Of a stretch of 64,000 nucleotides of DNA, positions 43,449-57,410 are shown piece by piece. Source of the DNA: Xylaria sp. FL1777 (taxonomy: Eukaryota; Ascomycota; Sordariomycetes; Xylariales; Xylariaceae). The stretch covers positions 1 through 64,000 of the forward strand of contig MU400603.1 of NCBI GenBank assembly GCA_022578965.1. The letters run 5' to 3'. The position numbers and the translations under genes were made by a program. The notes under the pieces were generated by a model. That model was not told where the DNA came from. It ran no database searches and saw only the letters and a list, made by a program, of their open reading frames with translations. The stretch's first letter is position 1. Every line of letters starts with the position of its first letter.

Positions 43449-45271
43449 GCAGAATTCTTTTTTACTAGTTCCGGGAGTCCTTGGTCATGGTAAGGCGTGT
43501 AGGGAACTGCATCGTGGTTTTTCAACATAGACGAGTAGGCGGGAAAAATGGAGGCAACTCAACTGTTCTCTGGGAGCACACAATGATCGTTTTTCTTCAC
43601 CTTATTTTTTTTTTGTTTTCAATCGGAACGGTTCATGACGGGGAAAGGAATGTGAGAACAAAAAATATACCTTGCATGCATTCATCAGGCGTTGCAAGTG
43701 CTTTTTTAACGGGAGCACCGGGAGTACTGGCAGCGCTTCCGGCTTTGGGTAATTCAACAACTCTGCTGCTTCAACGCGCTCTTACACCGTGCTATATGAG
43801 CCACAGTGTCATTTTCTATTTATTTGTATATACCACACATTATAAAGACGGAAGAGATGATGTGTCAGAAGAGGCAACTTAATCACGGGCGTAGATTGTA
43901 TTATGTCCATGTGATGTTCGATCCTGATTACACTAGTATTCGTCGTTTGAGTCCGTATGCCCCCGTACCTATAAGATCTGGGGCTAAGTCTACTCAGTGA
44001 ATCCGGGCCATGGCTAAGGGAAAATAAGAAAGGAAAGAAAAGACAACTACCACATAGGATCCATTACCAGACGAGGCCAATCGGTTTCCAAGATGGAAAA
44101 GATCAAGAACAGGACCAATATGGCGTAGCAGTAGGGGGAAAAGATAGTAGAACTACCTACCTATTTACCCACCCTAGCTAATTTTCTTAACGTTAGAATT
44201 TAGTCAGTAGATATACGCAAAAGTTGATGTATATACTACACCACGCCTTCATGCTTTATCTTTTCGTTATTAGTCTCAATGGATGAGCAATAACGTCACA
44301 CATGCGATCCTCACTACTATTGGAACGATAATCACACCAATAGGACGAGAAAGTCAGCCGAATACACAAGGAATACATGTAGAATTAAGTCCGTCTTTAC
44401 CTACACTGCCCAGTCTACTTCCCAAGAAGCTTGCTAATAAGCTTGGATTTGGAAGTCGTCTTGACTCCTGCGATATCTTGTCTAACGAAGGGGCATAGTG
44501 ATTAAGTCCTCAGTAGGAAGTTTTGGTTCCAAGAATTCTGTTTTATACAGTACAGCGGCAGCTTTCCACTCTTGCCCTCATCTCCTCTTTTTTCTAGGTG
44601 AAGCACCTAATGTTCTCCCTTGGCCGTAGTCTTAGTCAATTTTAACCTGGACTTCAGCCACCACAAAACAACTAGAACAGCAAATAACAACCACCACCAC
44701 GGTAGCCTAGCGAGGTAGGTTACCGGCCAAATTCAGATAACCACTGGCCCTCCGCGCCATTAGCCGGGGTATTGCGCAGTTCTCTCCCCACCCCTCAAAA
44801 AAGCCACTCCACAATAAGCAAACCTCAAAACTCCGATCTGTTCCTCGCGTTGTTTTATTCTTGCTTTGGCCCTTCTATCAATTCCCATGTGGTGATATCT
44901 AAACGAACTGAAACGACGAAAGCATGGGCAGGAGATTCGAACTCCATTGCTGGCGCCAAAGTCGTTCCGATACAACATCATCTAGTACGAGTATTGCCCC
45001 AAAACCTCAGAGTGGGTACCATCAACACTGCGAAAATTGCAGGAAGACAATATACACTTACGCCTGTCTTCCACCCCAATCATCAAATGCATGGTCTTCT
45101 ATGCAAACATCAATGTCATAGCAGCCCTGCATATGGAGGCGGGGGCGGGGGCATTTTATTAGTATTCGACCCTCTCGAAGCTAGCCTCTTGAGCGGATAG
45201 AGCGGGTGAAACCGAATCTCCGGTTGTGATGATTCCCTACTATAGCTGCTCTCTTCTGACATAAAAGTCTT
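43449..45271. other. convergent intergenic region
   Basis: 1.8 kb between two stop codons. Open frames at 43481-43882 and 44772-45200 (plus) have no recognisable motifs and are probably spurious. A sequence at 44930-44960 resembles a tRNA T arm but has no cloverleaf. Nothing else seen. Confidence 0.4.
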
Positions 45272-48200
45272 CTAAGCTCCTTTGCCAGCAAGTGGAAGTG
45301 TGGCACCGTTTGCTGTTGGCGTAGCATATGATACGGCTGGGCTGCCGTTCATGGCGGGTATAGTCATCATGCCTGGGGAGTTCCCCTGTGGTTGAGGACT
45401 GGGGCTGGCTTGCGAAAAATTGACATTGACGGGTTTGTTGGCCCTAGCAGCTACCATTTGGGCCGAGCTGTTGCCCCCCAGACCGATACCACCAAGTCCA
45501 ACAGGAGCTCCTGGGTGACCCTGACTGGAGGACCCCATTTGTCCTTGGCCAGACATTGCATTTCCGATGCTTTCATTAGCTTTGTGGACGCTTTGCTGAG
45601 CATTAAAACGAGCCTTGGCCTGATCCACTACCAATTTGAGAGTTAGTGGTTTGGTTCTCCTAACCCCCGGGTAGTTACACTGGATGAGCAGGATTAGATA
45701 ACAACCGTCGAACCTCCTAGCTGCACAAGGACAGCCGAAATCAAAACAGAAGAGGCTACTTACTGGCTTGCTGGACTTGATGTGAGCTCAGAGATGTCTG
45801 GAAGGATGTCATCCCCGGGGTCTGATTCGGTTGGTTTGGAGTATGATGTTGGTTCGGCATCTGGTGATTCTGCATCGGCGGCGGTACATGCGTCCCGGAA
45901 GAAGGGTAGTAAGGCCGCGGCGCGTTGTTGGCCATGTGCGGCCCACTATAGGAGGGTTGACGGGAGGGGGTGCCCGTAGGATGATATCCCTGTGGTGGTG
46001 GTACATGTGGAGAGTGGGGCTGCTGATGATGGACATGCGGGGAGGCCGTTGTTGTCCGTGGAGGCATAGCAGCCGATCCGTTGGCATAATGCCCGCCGTA
46101 CGGAGAATGGGACGGCGCAGGGGCCGGTGACTGATGGGCCTGATAGGATTGATGAGTATAATGAGGCTGAGTGTTAGGTGGATGAGTATATGCTTGAAAA
46201 CGGGGCTGTGGAGAAGCGGTGCCCATGTGGCCTAGATTATTGTAGCCAGAAACGTATTTCGAGTTTGGAGTTGTATACATGCGGTTTTGTGTCGGCGTCG
46301 ACGTGTATGACGGCTGCGAGTACCCAGATGCAGGTTTTACATATTGTTGAGTGTAGCCCGTATTTTGATACGCGTTAGGTGGACGATACCCTGTGTTAGG
46401 GGGAGGTCTTTGTTGGTAGGTTGGCGGCATAGTTTGTGATCCACGCTGCATCGCCGGTTGTGGAGGCCGGACTGGGGTCTGGTTAGAATAATACTGTGGG
46501 GTCGGTACTGGAGCGCGATTCGTGGTTTGGTGATACTGTTGACCATACTGCATACTACTGGACGAACTAGACGAGCGGTGCGAAGCTGGCCGAGTGTTTG
46601 CGGCAGCGGCAGCGGTTTGTGTGGCTCTGGCACGGGCTGCCGCTTCGTCTTCCTCCATGATACCTTGATATTCGTCGGTACGAATTTCAAGTTTCGTCGA
46701 GATATTCAGCTCCTCCAACTTGTCTGAGTTAAGACGAGCAACTGCGAAAGGCGGTAGCATCTGGATAACCAACAGAAGCTGGGCCTTCAGAGCCTCGTAA
46801 GTGGCCGTCTCCTCCTCTCCTGGCTGCACTTGCGTACCATTTGTTAACATGTCGCTGTGCGCGGGGTCCGAGGCGTATCGACTTTGACTGGATGCCGTGG
46901 GGAGCGTCAAGTTGCGATTTTTCTGATATGATATAAGGGTTTGGATCATGTCGGACACATCCTGCAGAATATCATCGATATCTTTTTCGTCATCTGCTTT
47001 CTGAGGACAACAAGCTTCTTCGAGACTAGGATCTATCATATTGTCATCCCAGTTCTCAATCGCTTGCTTAATTATGTCTTCATCGATCTCATCCTTTGGG
47101 TCTGCTTTGATGTGGTCGCTCTCATCTGCAATGTTGTCTGTGCGTTCAGAATCGATCAAGCGATCGAAACTGCGCTGTCCAACTTTCTGCCACCACAAAG
47201 TGTGACTGATCAAACCAGAGGAGACCATGGCCGCCGAGTCGTCCTTTGATGGTGCAAAACTGGAGAATGCCCCACGAAAGAGAGACTCAAGTTCCGATGT
47301 CTCTAATTCGAGAGAAGAAGGCTTGTTGCCTGCAAGGCTAAGAGCACGCTCGCGCTGCCTCGTCATGGTCTGCGACGTAGGTGAAGCATTGCTGTAGTCG
47401 AGCCATCTCCCAGTCGACAGTGGTTGACTGAAGTAAGACCCAGCTCGATACTTAGATTTCTCGGTCAGTTCAGGCCTGTGCCAACCCACTTGCACACCTT
47501 TAGTAGTGCTTTTGGGGGCCTTCGGTGGAGGTAGCGAAGGGAGGTTTCGTGGGGCAGGGAATAATTCGCCTAGTGTCTTGGACTTCTTGTCCTTATCAAC
47601 AGGAGGGTGGAAGGAGTAGGGGATGACCTTGGCCACCTTGATACCATTGGGGAGGCCAATCTCTCTAAGAGGGCGAAACCCCCCATTGGACTCTGAGGTT
47701 TTATCGATGGGTTGTTGAAGACTGGAATATAGCTGCCGCGATCTTGGGGCTTCGCCGAAGACGCTTAGCATGACATTGCCGCTGGCATTTGATTGTAGAT
47801 CATCTGCAGGATCGAGTGCGGCTAACGCCTCGAGACCAGGAGAGGGCCTAGGATAAGACAGTTCCCGTTTGAATAGCCCGTAAGCATTCTTCTTGAATTC
47901 AAGTACACGCGCAACGGCTGATTCAACGGTCGAAAAGTCATCTCCTTCCTTCGCAAGCCGTAGCTCAGCAAGCTGATCGGCGATGGATGTCTTGATATCA
48001 GCAATGATAGCTTCGATGCTGTCATATCCGTCCTGGGCAACCTTGTCGGCGATGGAGTGTGGAAGTCTGTTCTCTACCGATTTCTGACGTTTGGCTTCAG
48101 GTTCACTAGTAGAGTCGGACTCGGAGAGCGGGCGCTTCAGAATTGAAGGTGTTGGGTCAAGTCTATATAGGAACGATGGTGAGTATTAAGTTTGAGCAGT

Positions 48201-48549
48201 AAGGAGTGCATGTGGAGAGGGAAAAGAATAGAAGAGCCGCGCAGCAATGGTTTAATAGGTGCAAGGATATACCGCACCTCTCAAGAAGTAGATAATAATT
48301 CCGGACCGTCTCTGGGGGGATCTTATTGCGCTCGGAAGAATCAGACGGGGGGAAGACGGCGGGCGTACCAGGACCATCGGAGCTGGCATAATTTAAGTGT
48401 TTGTCATCATCATCATCATCATCATCGATAGAGTCGCGCTTGCGCTTGGTGGAAGCATTGATGGATTGCGAAGCCTCAGAGCTGGGGGTGACAAGGACGG
48501 GCGACGGCGTGGGAACCCCATTAGGGGGGGCAACGGCTGGAGATGCCAT
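45272..48549 (-). CDS. large nuclear low-complexity protein, conserved fungal type
   Basis: Three exons: 48549-48278, 48162-45764 and 45627-45272, giving 1008 residues. Exon 1 has a basic signal followed by an acidic run (STKRKRDSIDDDDDDDDK) encoded by a GAT repeat. The middle has a structured region with LPNGIKVAKVIPYSF, KSKTLGELFPAPRNLPSLPP, GWHRPELTEKS, then GRWLDYS, ALSLAG and LFRGAFSSFAPS...WWQKVG. This KTLGELF...L..L.PPK...W block is one I associate with uncharacterised proteins conserved across Pezizomycotina. Around residues 500-580 is a helical segment (ENWDDNMIDPSLEE, DIDDILQDVSDMIQTLISYQ, LLLVIQMLPPFAVARLNSD). The last 400 residues are Gln/Pro/Tyr/Ser-rich, like activation or condensate-forming regions. 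A nuclear transcription or chromatin role is an inference from composition. The final intron (GTAAGT...TAG, CACTAAC branch) is convincing. Confidence 0.7.
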
Positions 48550-50831
48550 GGCTACGGGTTAAGTTAATGAAGGAACAAAGACAGGTGGGTGGGTGGCTCG
48601 TGGGCGGCCGTTGCAGACACCATCCATCCAGGTGGTGATGCTGGCGGCGGTGGCGGCGGCGACTGTGGTGATTATCGCGCCGCCGGCCGATCAAGAAGTC
48701 TAGTACAGTGAACAAAGGGATGTTGGTGATGCGGGTGCAGACGGCGGCGTTGGGGCCGGTGCTGGAGCTGGTGCCAGCGCGGACGAGTGCAGGCAGGTGG
48801 AGGGAATGGGCGAGTGAGTGAACGGGTGAATGAGCAAGTGAGTTAGTGGGTTGGCAGGCTGGCTACCTAGTTGGTTGGTTGGTTGGTGGTTCGCACGCGC
48901 GACGGTGCACGCTCTGGATTGCGGCTTGGTCGCGACGGGGGAAAAAAAAGGGCGTCTTGGTATTTCGCAGAAGCAGCGAAGTTCAGGGTAGCGTTCAGGG
49001 TAGTCTGGAACCTGGCAACCTCCGACAACCACGGCCAAGATGCACCAACATCAACATCAGCACCACCAAATACTAAGTCAACTCGCGACCACAAAAAAAA
49101 TCAAGCCCTGCCAGACAGCAGTCCACCGGGCGTTGCGAAGAAAACAGAGGAAAATGCTAATGAGGCCAGGTGGTGTCAATGGTGCAGCCCAAGTGATGGA
49201 TTGCACTCTGGGTCTTCTCCAAATACGAATGCACTGACTGATGGAGAGGAAGGGAGACGCACGCAGGCAGGCTTGCTCGTGGACTGGAACAGATCTGGCT
49301 TGGGGCCATTCATCCATTCCCTCTGGCGTCCGCTTGACCACCTGCGAAAATTGAGCACTAACAATTTGTGGAGCCTTGTCCCAATCCCGCTCCGATTGAG
49401 ATCACGTGGCTTACAGGCTTGCAGGCTTGCATGCCAGAGCCCTGAAACAGGCCCATACTCCCCGTACTACCTACAGTACCTACCTTATCTACGTACGTAT
49501 AAACAACATGCAACATGGCTAACAACCTACCCTTTTCTCCTTACATTTATCATAATGTGCACGAGGTGGATGTAAGAGAGATCCATTTAGTATACTTAAG
49601 TAGTCTTCCTGAATACAGTGTATCATTCTATTCCGATGCGCTTAAGTCTCTTGGGCCAAGTGTCTCGTCCATTATACTACCTATATATATGCTTATCAGC
49701 TCGTACATGTGGGACTATACCTACCTAGTGTACAGATCAGATCTACAAACATTAGGTAGCCTAGACATCTAGAAACGTTTTATAGGCTGAAAACTTCATG
49801 GTAAATCCCTGGTTTGTCCTACTGCCATTCTACTCCTATCGTAGCTCTATGAAGCTCACTGTTCTCATTATAGAGGATCACTACGGATAGAGTAAGTACG
49901 TATGTTTGGTAATGCAGTTGACCAGGGCAATTCATACTAAGGTCATTGTTAGCCGGACATGGCCAGCCCTCCGTTTAAGTCCCGGGACAGTTTCCAGTAT
50001 ACAAGTGAATAACAACGAGCCAGTTTTCCTGTCTGGGTTCCGATTTGACGGTTTGTCTATTGCGGGGGGAGAACCATATCAAATGACCAGGCTCGTTCAG
50101 CACATGCTATATTCGCCTTACGAGAAGGGCACCAAGCTTTAAAAGGTGCCATTACCTAGGACAACTCGAGGCTAGCCAGGTACATTCCGGTTTGGAGATC
50201 CGGATCTTGCTTATGCATAGCTAGCTCCAATAAGCAGCCCAACCCTTGTTAGTAATGGTTTCCCATGAGTTAGAAGATGCACGGACAATACGCGATCAAC
50301 TTACTATACTATACTACTTTATACCAATAGCAGACACTACAGAGTACACACTATCACAGCTAGGTAACCGCCCACGTCTATATATCTCCATCAAATGCGA
50401 CCCATTCACCTTAGGCAAACACGACTTGTTAATATGATTGCTATACACACGGCTTCGATGCTTGCAACAGTATACCACATGTGGTCAACATCAGAATAGG
50501 TGAGGCCCTTGATGACTCATCAAGACCAAGGAGAGGAAGCGCCGAATTATAACAACACCGCGTAGTTGACACAATTGTGCAAGGAAACTCTGTTGTATTG
50601 AACGTATTGTACATCTGTAAGACCTAGTCTCTTCGGTAAGAAAGTTGAAGAGGTAAACCCCTCTAGACTGTCGAGAAGACTTCCTTATTTCATGTTGTCC
50701 TCCGGCACTCCCCTTATCCAAATTGACTATCACTCGCTAGTTCCCAAAACATGTATGTTTCATTCAGTCTCGCGCACTCCCCAAACCACCGCCATTACAG
50801 CCCTTCTTCCACTGCGTAGTTGACCTTAGAC
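48550..50831. other. intergenic region between two minus-strand genes
   Basis: 2.3 kb. Immediately upstream of 48549 the sequence is GC-rich with simple repeats (gtgggtgggtgg; ggcggcggtggcggcggc; (TTGG)n at 48870-48886), which generates many open frames on both strands without gene features. The rest is ordinary and non-coding as far as I can see. It must contain the promoter of the 45272-48549 gene. Confidence 0.45.
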
Positions 50832-52136
<1,305 letters not shown>

Positions 52137-54540
52137 GATGGGCAACTCCAGTAAGCACGCTAAGAACAAACTATAAAGCCTAGAGGCAACCCAGCGCAAG
52201 TCGATGTGGCTGGTCTTCGAAGAATTGCTCGAAAGCTGATGGAATGTAGATGGGTGGAGGGAGATGGAAAGAGTACGGATGATGTAGGAGAGAAGAGGAG
52301 GATACTGGATGATGCAGCTGGCCGGGAGATAAGGTCGATGGATAGGATGGATGGGACGCTGACTGGGGAGCCGGGGCGGAGAGCTTCTGCCCTCACCAAT
52401 GATTGGCCGTAGCAGGAGTACCAGGTACCTAGGTACGCATAAGTGCGCTGTAGATACACGATGTGGGTAAGCTTGGGCAGGCACCAGTGTGATGACAATC
52501 CAAGGCACTAAACTCAAATCAGGCCATGCAGGGGTCAGAAATGTGGCAGGAGCGGATTGTTTCAAAGCCTCGGCGGAGTCACAGCACCATTGCGGCACAC
52601 CACTGCTAAGGCGATAACAGCACAGAGGTGGCACGTGCATAGCCAACTGCAGCTTGTGACCAGCCTGCCTTTGCCTAAAGCAGCAGCCAATGACGCAGTT
52701 AGAGACGGCCGAGCAACCACTGTGTACGCAGACGCATATGTAATATGTGTAGATACTTACTTGCCTCAGATAATCACTCGAAAGGTTGTCTTCAAGCTAG
52801 GAGCTGTCTCATCTCATACTTATAACTTTAGAATTAAATATAGATACTGTAACAATACATATATTTTCTTTTAATCCGATCTGTGCTCAAAGAGTTCCTG
52901 TGACGTTAAGTCGAGGCCCTCCCTGCCAGATTGAGACTAAGCCCATTAAGTAATCAATTTAGACCCTGCTTTTTCATGCTAAACACATCAAGGTAGACCA
53001 AGCTACAGCTACTGATCTTGTTGCATGCAATAAAAATAAACTGGGATACAGGTTATGTTAATAGAACCATCATAGCAACCCCCAAGTCAACATAGAGCGC
53101 AGATAGTTGTCGAAGAGTACAGAAAACTGAGGGTGTTGCATTAGGATAAACTAGGCAGTCTGTAACTCGCCGATTATATGGTTATGGATGCGTTACCAGT
53201 AGGAGAATGCTTGAGGGCAGTGGTCTTGACATATTCGGCTTTGGTCAAAAGTCTTGGTGGTAGGCATTTTGAGAGAGAATTCTAATACATCTTTTATTCC
53301 GCCCTTGTACAACAGCCTGGCAGTCTCCGTGGTAGAGTAAGTGCTATTCACAGTTGTAATACAACACACTCGGTTTATGTAGCTTTACACCAGTACAACA
53401 TTACCTACGCCCCATAACTTTGAAAATAGTACGAAGTAAAATAAGAAAAAAAGAACCAAACTTGCGTATCTTACTGCATAAATAAAATATTGTCAATATT
53501 AGCCACTGGAAAAAATATATAGCAGCCACACTTAGGAGCAAAAGATTACATAGCAACGCACACAAAACCAAATGCGACATTATTACCAGCAATGTTTCAA
53601 ACTCTACATATTAAAGTAAAGCTCTGATTTGCCTTGCCCTCAATTAGCTTGTTTATTCTTTTGTGTAGAACAGTGGACAGGAAAGATAAGTTAATATTCT
53701 TGCTTGTGTCACCTAGTTGTCTCTAAGTTGAGTAACCGAACAACAATGCTGGAGGGTTACCCCAATATTATTTGTGTTTTCATTGCTTTTGACTATTTTG
53801 TTTCTCTAGCTCCCGCATGTTAGTTCAAAAACATGGCGGCTAGTATTGTAATGTCCGCTATGTTTGCCTCTACGAAATTTAAATTTTATCTAATACTTCC
53901 TGGCGCGAGAACGACGGTCCTTAATTCCGAATTTGACTATAGTTCCCCAACGTTGCTGCGATGATACTTTTTTAATATGTGTAGGAATTCGCTTCGGTTT
54001 ATATAGGTATATTCGTCTACATAGAATGAGTAGGAGTCTACCCTCGAAGCATTCTGCCCGCGTCTAATTTGTGTCGACCCGGATTGTAGATTTTGTAATC
54101 TTTACTAACGTAATTACCTAGTAAGGCCATGGGGGGAATGCGACGAGATCTACAATGGGGATTTTCCTATTTATAGTCTCTCTTCACTTCTACGCAAGTC
54201 CTAGGTACGGGAGGAAGCTGCCTAGTCGCCTGCTAGTGCTTCTGTAACGTCGACGGCGATGTAGACATGGAGCGGAGCGACAATGTCATTGGTCTAGACT
54301 GCCGAAAGAGGAAATCCCTCAACTGTCTGGGAACTGGGAATAGCCCACCAAGTACCGAAATCTCCCCGGCAGATCTCGCAGGGCACTACGACCTGATAGG
54401 CTAGCATGCTGGACGGAAACACTAGCGAAGCGCCATTCGTCATGGACACACGTGTACCTGACATCAGCGGCCGACAACCCCGACTGAGTAGGACCTTAAT
54501 TAAGTAAGTAGGTAGACAGGCGGGCTGAGCGGGCGATGAA
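52137..54540. other. gene-poor intergenic region
   Basis: 2.4 kb with no supported gene. The first 400 bp are the protease promoter, with a short taccaggtacctaggtacg motif. 52800-54000 is moderately AT-rich with only tiny frames. No transposon could be recognised. Confidence 0.45.
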
Positions 54541-55824
54541 ATGGGCCATGCCTCGCATCCGTCTCGGGTCAAGAGGTTTCTGTCCATGAGAGTAAAACTC
54601 CTCATACTGCTCATAATGGCTGGATTCATCGGACACAAGATCATGAGCCATGTCAGAAAACACCTCGACTCCTCAGAACCACAGCAGCAACCCCAATTCC
54701 AACCACAGCAGCAGTACCAGGCGCCCCTGAATCCAGTACCAGAAGGGTGGAACGCCCACAGACCTCACACCTGGACGCTAAACTCCGAGGTGATCCCTCT
54801 GAACCAAGGCGGCACGTACCCCCGTCTCTGCCGCCTCTCCGATGGCGCCCTCCTGTGCGTAGTAACGCGGGTTCTCGAGGGAATGCACATCCTGAAGGTA
54901 TCGCGGAGCACAGACAACGGGCGCACCTTCATCCCCTACAGCGAGATCACCCGGGGGCACGGCGACGTGGACAACGGCTTCCTCCTCGAAGTGCCGGTGC
55001 CAGGACAAGGCCCCACGGTGCTGGCGGCCTTCCGGAACCACGCGAAGGGCGCAGACGGCAAGCCGACGCACTTCCGCATCACGGTGTGCAACAGCACGGA
55101 CGGCGGGCGGTCGTGGCGCTTCGCGTCGCAGGCGGCGGAGCAGTCGGCGGCGCACAGCGGCGGCATGGGGCTGTGGGAGCCGTTCATGAGGCTCGCGGCC
55201 ACGCCCGACGGCGTGCCCTTCATCCAGCTGACGTACTCGGGCGAGCTCGCCAGGGACAACCAGGAGACGTTCAGCGTGGACTCGTTCGACGGCGGGGTGA
55301 CGTGGACCTCGGAGCCGAGGTGTCTGCGGTGCCACGCGCACGCCGAGAACCTGCGCGACGGCATGCAGGGCATCGCGCAGACGTGGGACGCGGCGACGGG
55401 GCGCGAGGCCCTTGTCATGGTCTTCGAGACGACGCGGAGGGGCCCACATTTCAGCCTCGAGTACGTCGTCTCGTGGGACGACGGCCGCAGCTGGGGAGAT
55501 CGCGGCGTCGTGTACGTCCCGCGGGGCCAGAAGAGGAATGCCGGGTCCCCGCAGATCGCGGCGTGCAAGGGCGGGAGGCTGGCTGTTGTGTTCATGACGG
55601 ATGAGGATGTCGAGGAGCCGAGATGGCCGCGCAACGCTGCTATCAAAGCTGTGTTTGCCGATGGTTTGAATGCTGGGAGGATCCGCTGGTCGGAGCACCC
55701 TGTCCTTATTCACGCCGCCCCTGCCCACTGGCCTGGTGTGCTCTGTACCGCGGAGGATGAGGTCATGGCCGTATATGAGCAGCATGGTAAGCCGCTGGGA
55801 AGGCTGCTGCGTGTCTTGGATTAG
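54541..55824 (+). CDS. membrane-anchored sialidase-fold (BNR/Asp-box) protein
   Basis: Single-exon protein of 427 residues. Residues 18-31 are hydrophobic ([14 protein letters not shown]) after a basic start, so it is either a type II membrane anchor or a signal peptide used from Met16. A Gln/Pro-rich linker ([11 protein letters not shown]) leads to a six-bladed beta-propeller with four Asp-boxes: [24 protein letters not shown] and SWDDGRSW. The first strand has GTYPRL...DGALL, the arginine position typical of sialidase-superfamily enzymes, including GH93 exo-arabinanases. [21 protein letters not shown] and [19 protein letters not shown] fit the fungal GH93-like group better than true GH33 sialidases. 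Substrate unproven. Its coding sequence is much more GC-rich than its neighbours, which produces long mirror frames on the opposite strand. Confidence 0.75.
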   Translation: MGHASHPSRVKRFLSMRVKLLILLIMAGFIGHKIMSHVRKHLDSSEPQQQPQFQPQQQYQAPLNPVPEGWNAHRPHTWTLNSEVIPLNQGGTYPRLCRLSDGALLCVVTRVLEGMHILKVSRSTDNGRTFIPYSEITRGHGDVDNGFLLEVPVPGQGPTVLAAFRNHAKGADGKPTHFRITVCNSTDGGRSWRFASQAAEQSAAHSGGMGLWEPFMRLAATPDGVPFIQLTYSGELARDNQETFSVDSFDGGVTWTSEPRCLRCHAHAENLRDGMQGIAQTWDAATGREALVMVFETTRRGPHFSLEYVVSWDDGRSWGDRGVVYVPRGQKRNAGSPQIAACKGGRLAVVFMTDEDVEEPRWPRNAAIKAVFADGLNAGRIRWSEHPVLIHAAPAHWPGVLCTAEDEVMAVYEQHGKPLGRLLRVLD

Positions 55825-56168
55825 GATATTTCGATGTTCATATGAAAGTTGCGCATTGGAGTTCATAGAGAATTTGCAAACTACGTGTACATAAGATAAT
55901 GAAAACATGCTGTATCATAAAGTACCTATGCAATGGAATGCCTTATTTTAGCCGGCAATAAACATATAATTCAAGTCAATCGTATCTATCACTACCAAGA
56001 CAGCCATCAACTCCGCAGATTGGTACTGTGTCAATTGGAAAACCACATACTAGCACGAGCGTAAAGGCGCTGAATTGCCTGAGTGTGAGAAGATTCTTAC
56101 TGAAAATGCTAGAGTTGGGTATCATTGGCCTCGGTATAAACAAGATATAGTACATATGCTAGCTTTCG
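55825..56168. other. convergent 3' intergenic region
   Basis: 344 bp between stop codons; nothing coding. Confidence 0.5.
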
Positions 56169-57410
56169 CTAAGCCTCACTTATATCTTCACGATAGACTC
56201 TCCTAAGTTCGAACAGCACTTCGACGGTGATTAACGCAATGATAATCCACTCTAACCTGTGGCCATATTTCTCGCTAATCATCTCTCGGAGAACGTTCAC
56301 ATTCTCATTTGCGTAATCGATCCGCTTGTTGAGTATCTCGATACGTCGACGAACGGATAGCGCAGCACCAATTTGGTTGTAGTACTCTTCTAGTATGGAC
56401 TCCGATTCCCAAAACATGTCTGGAAGTTCTTCTGTGATATCAGAGTAATGATTTAGTTGTGACCGCAAGCTTAGTAGTTGACCTGTCATCTTTAAGATGG
56501 AGGATCGTTTTAGCTTGTTTTGTGACCCTGCAGCAAGCACATTCAGTGTCGCTTTCGATTCTTGAAGGAGGTATTCGAGATCGGTCTCTAGCACTGCTAG
56601 TTTTGGACTTCTTGCAAGTCCGCTAGAGAAAGCAACCTTGGCCAGTGTTGTGTCTACTCTATTGTTCACTAGGTCTTGGGTTCTCGTGCCAAGTATGACG
56701 ACCTCTCCCCTCATGTAACTTGTATCCCGGGTGTCATCAGGAGTGAACTCGAGCATCTCCATTTCGGCACGGTCTAAGTGCGGGAAGCTCGCCGCTCGAA
56801 TGAGATGTCTCGATGCAAGCTTCACGAGTACGTCTTGGGGAACGGACCATGTCACCACGGTTCCTGAAGGAAAGACGAAGATGTCTCCATTATTGACGCC
56901 CCTCGCATGCACGACAGCCTGGGTGTCGAACTCGATGCCATCCGGATCTAACTCAAAGCCATGGAAACCGAGGATCTCCTGCGCCTGCGCCATGTCAAAG
57001 GATTGAGCGACGCATATTGCGCGGATGGTCCGACTCGAGTCGGTGTCGTCGTGGTCTGCAATCTCGGGGACGGTGGGTTTCCTCGCAGTGCTGGGACGCT
57101 TGGAGGGTTTCGTGACGGAGCCCAACCGAAGACTCTTGGCTGTGGACGCGCGTACAGGTTTTCTTTTCAAGACAGGCGGTGTCTTGGTATTCTGAGGCGC
57201 TTCTGTTCCCGTCAAAGCACTTTCGAGAGACTCGGGGCTTTTGGCCCTGTCATCGGCAGCTAAAAGGTGATTTGAGGTGAAGAAACTGCGTTGCCGAGGC
57301 AGGGATGCAAGAGTCGTCTGGTGGAAATGGCGTAACGGCCGAGGAGCGAGAGCCCTGGTGTGTAATCCCCGGAAAGCAGGCGTGACTACTTTTTGCAAAG
57401 AGGATCGCAT
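56169..57410 (-). CDS. mitochondrial DUF155 (RMND1/Mrx10-type) protein
   Basis: Single-exon protein of 413 residues; the first ATG is at 57410 (MRSSLQKVV), and the frame extends upstream only through a TTG. The N terminus is a mitochondrial presequence (Arg/Ser/Leu/His-rich, no acidic residues for 45 positions). The DUF155 domain covers about 135-400: RTIRAICVAQSFDMAQAQEI, GDIFVFPSGTVVTWSVPQDV, EMEMLEFTPDD, DTTLAKVAFSSGLARSPKLA, and VLETDLEYLLQES. A long helical segment and a C-terminal transmembrane helix follow (LEWIIIALITVEVLFEL). RMND1 and its fungal relatives are inner-membrane proteins that support mitochondrial translation. The family also includes Rmd1/Sif2-type proteins outside mitochondria, but the presequence favours the mitochondrial branch. 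Confidence 0.85.
   Translation of the reverse strand: MRSSLQKVVTPAFRGLHTRALAPRPLRHFHQTTLASLPRQRSFFTSNHLLAADDRAKSPESLESALTGTEAPQNTKTPPVLKRKPVRASTAKSLRLGSVTKPSKRPSTARKPTVPEIADHDDTDSSRTIRAICVAQSFDMAQAQEILGFHGFELDPDGIEFDTQAVVHARGVNNGDIFVFPSGTVVTWSVPQDVLVKLASRHLIRAASFPHLDRAEMEMLEFTPDDTRDTSYMRGEVVILGTRTQDLVNNRVDTTLAKVAFSSGLARSPKLAVLETDLEYLLQESKATLNVLAAGSQNKLKRSSILKMTGQLLSLRSQLNHYSDITEELPDMFWESESILEEYYNQIGAALSVRRRIEILNKRIDYANENVNVLREMISEKYGHRLEWIIIALITVEVLFELRRVYREDISEA

Noticed and set aside
44930..44960. Possible tRNA (GGAG-TTCGAAT-CTCC on the minus strand)
   Set aside because: No D arm, anticodon stem or acceptor pairing within the needed distance.
43481..45200. Plus-strand frames of 133 and 142 codons between the SHMT and nuclear-protein genes
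   Set aside because: Located in 3' flanks, with no motifs and no conserved look.
54778..55908. Long antisense frame (376 codons) opposite the sialidase-fold gene
   Set aside because: Mirror frame caused by high GC3 of the real gene; its translation is Arg/Ala/Pro-rich with no domain.
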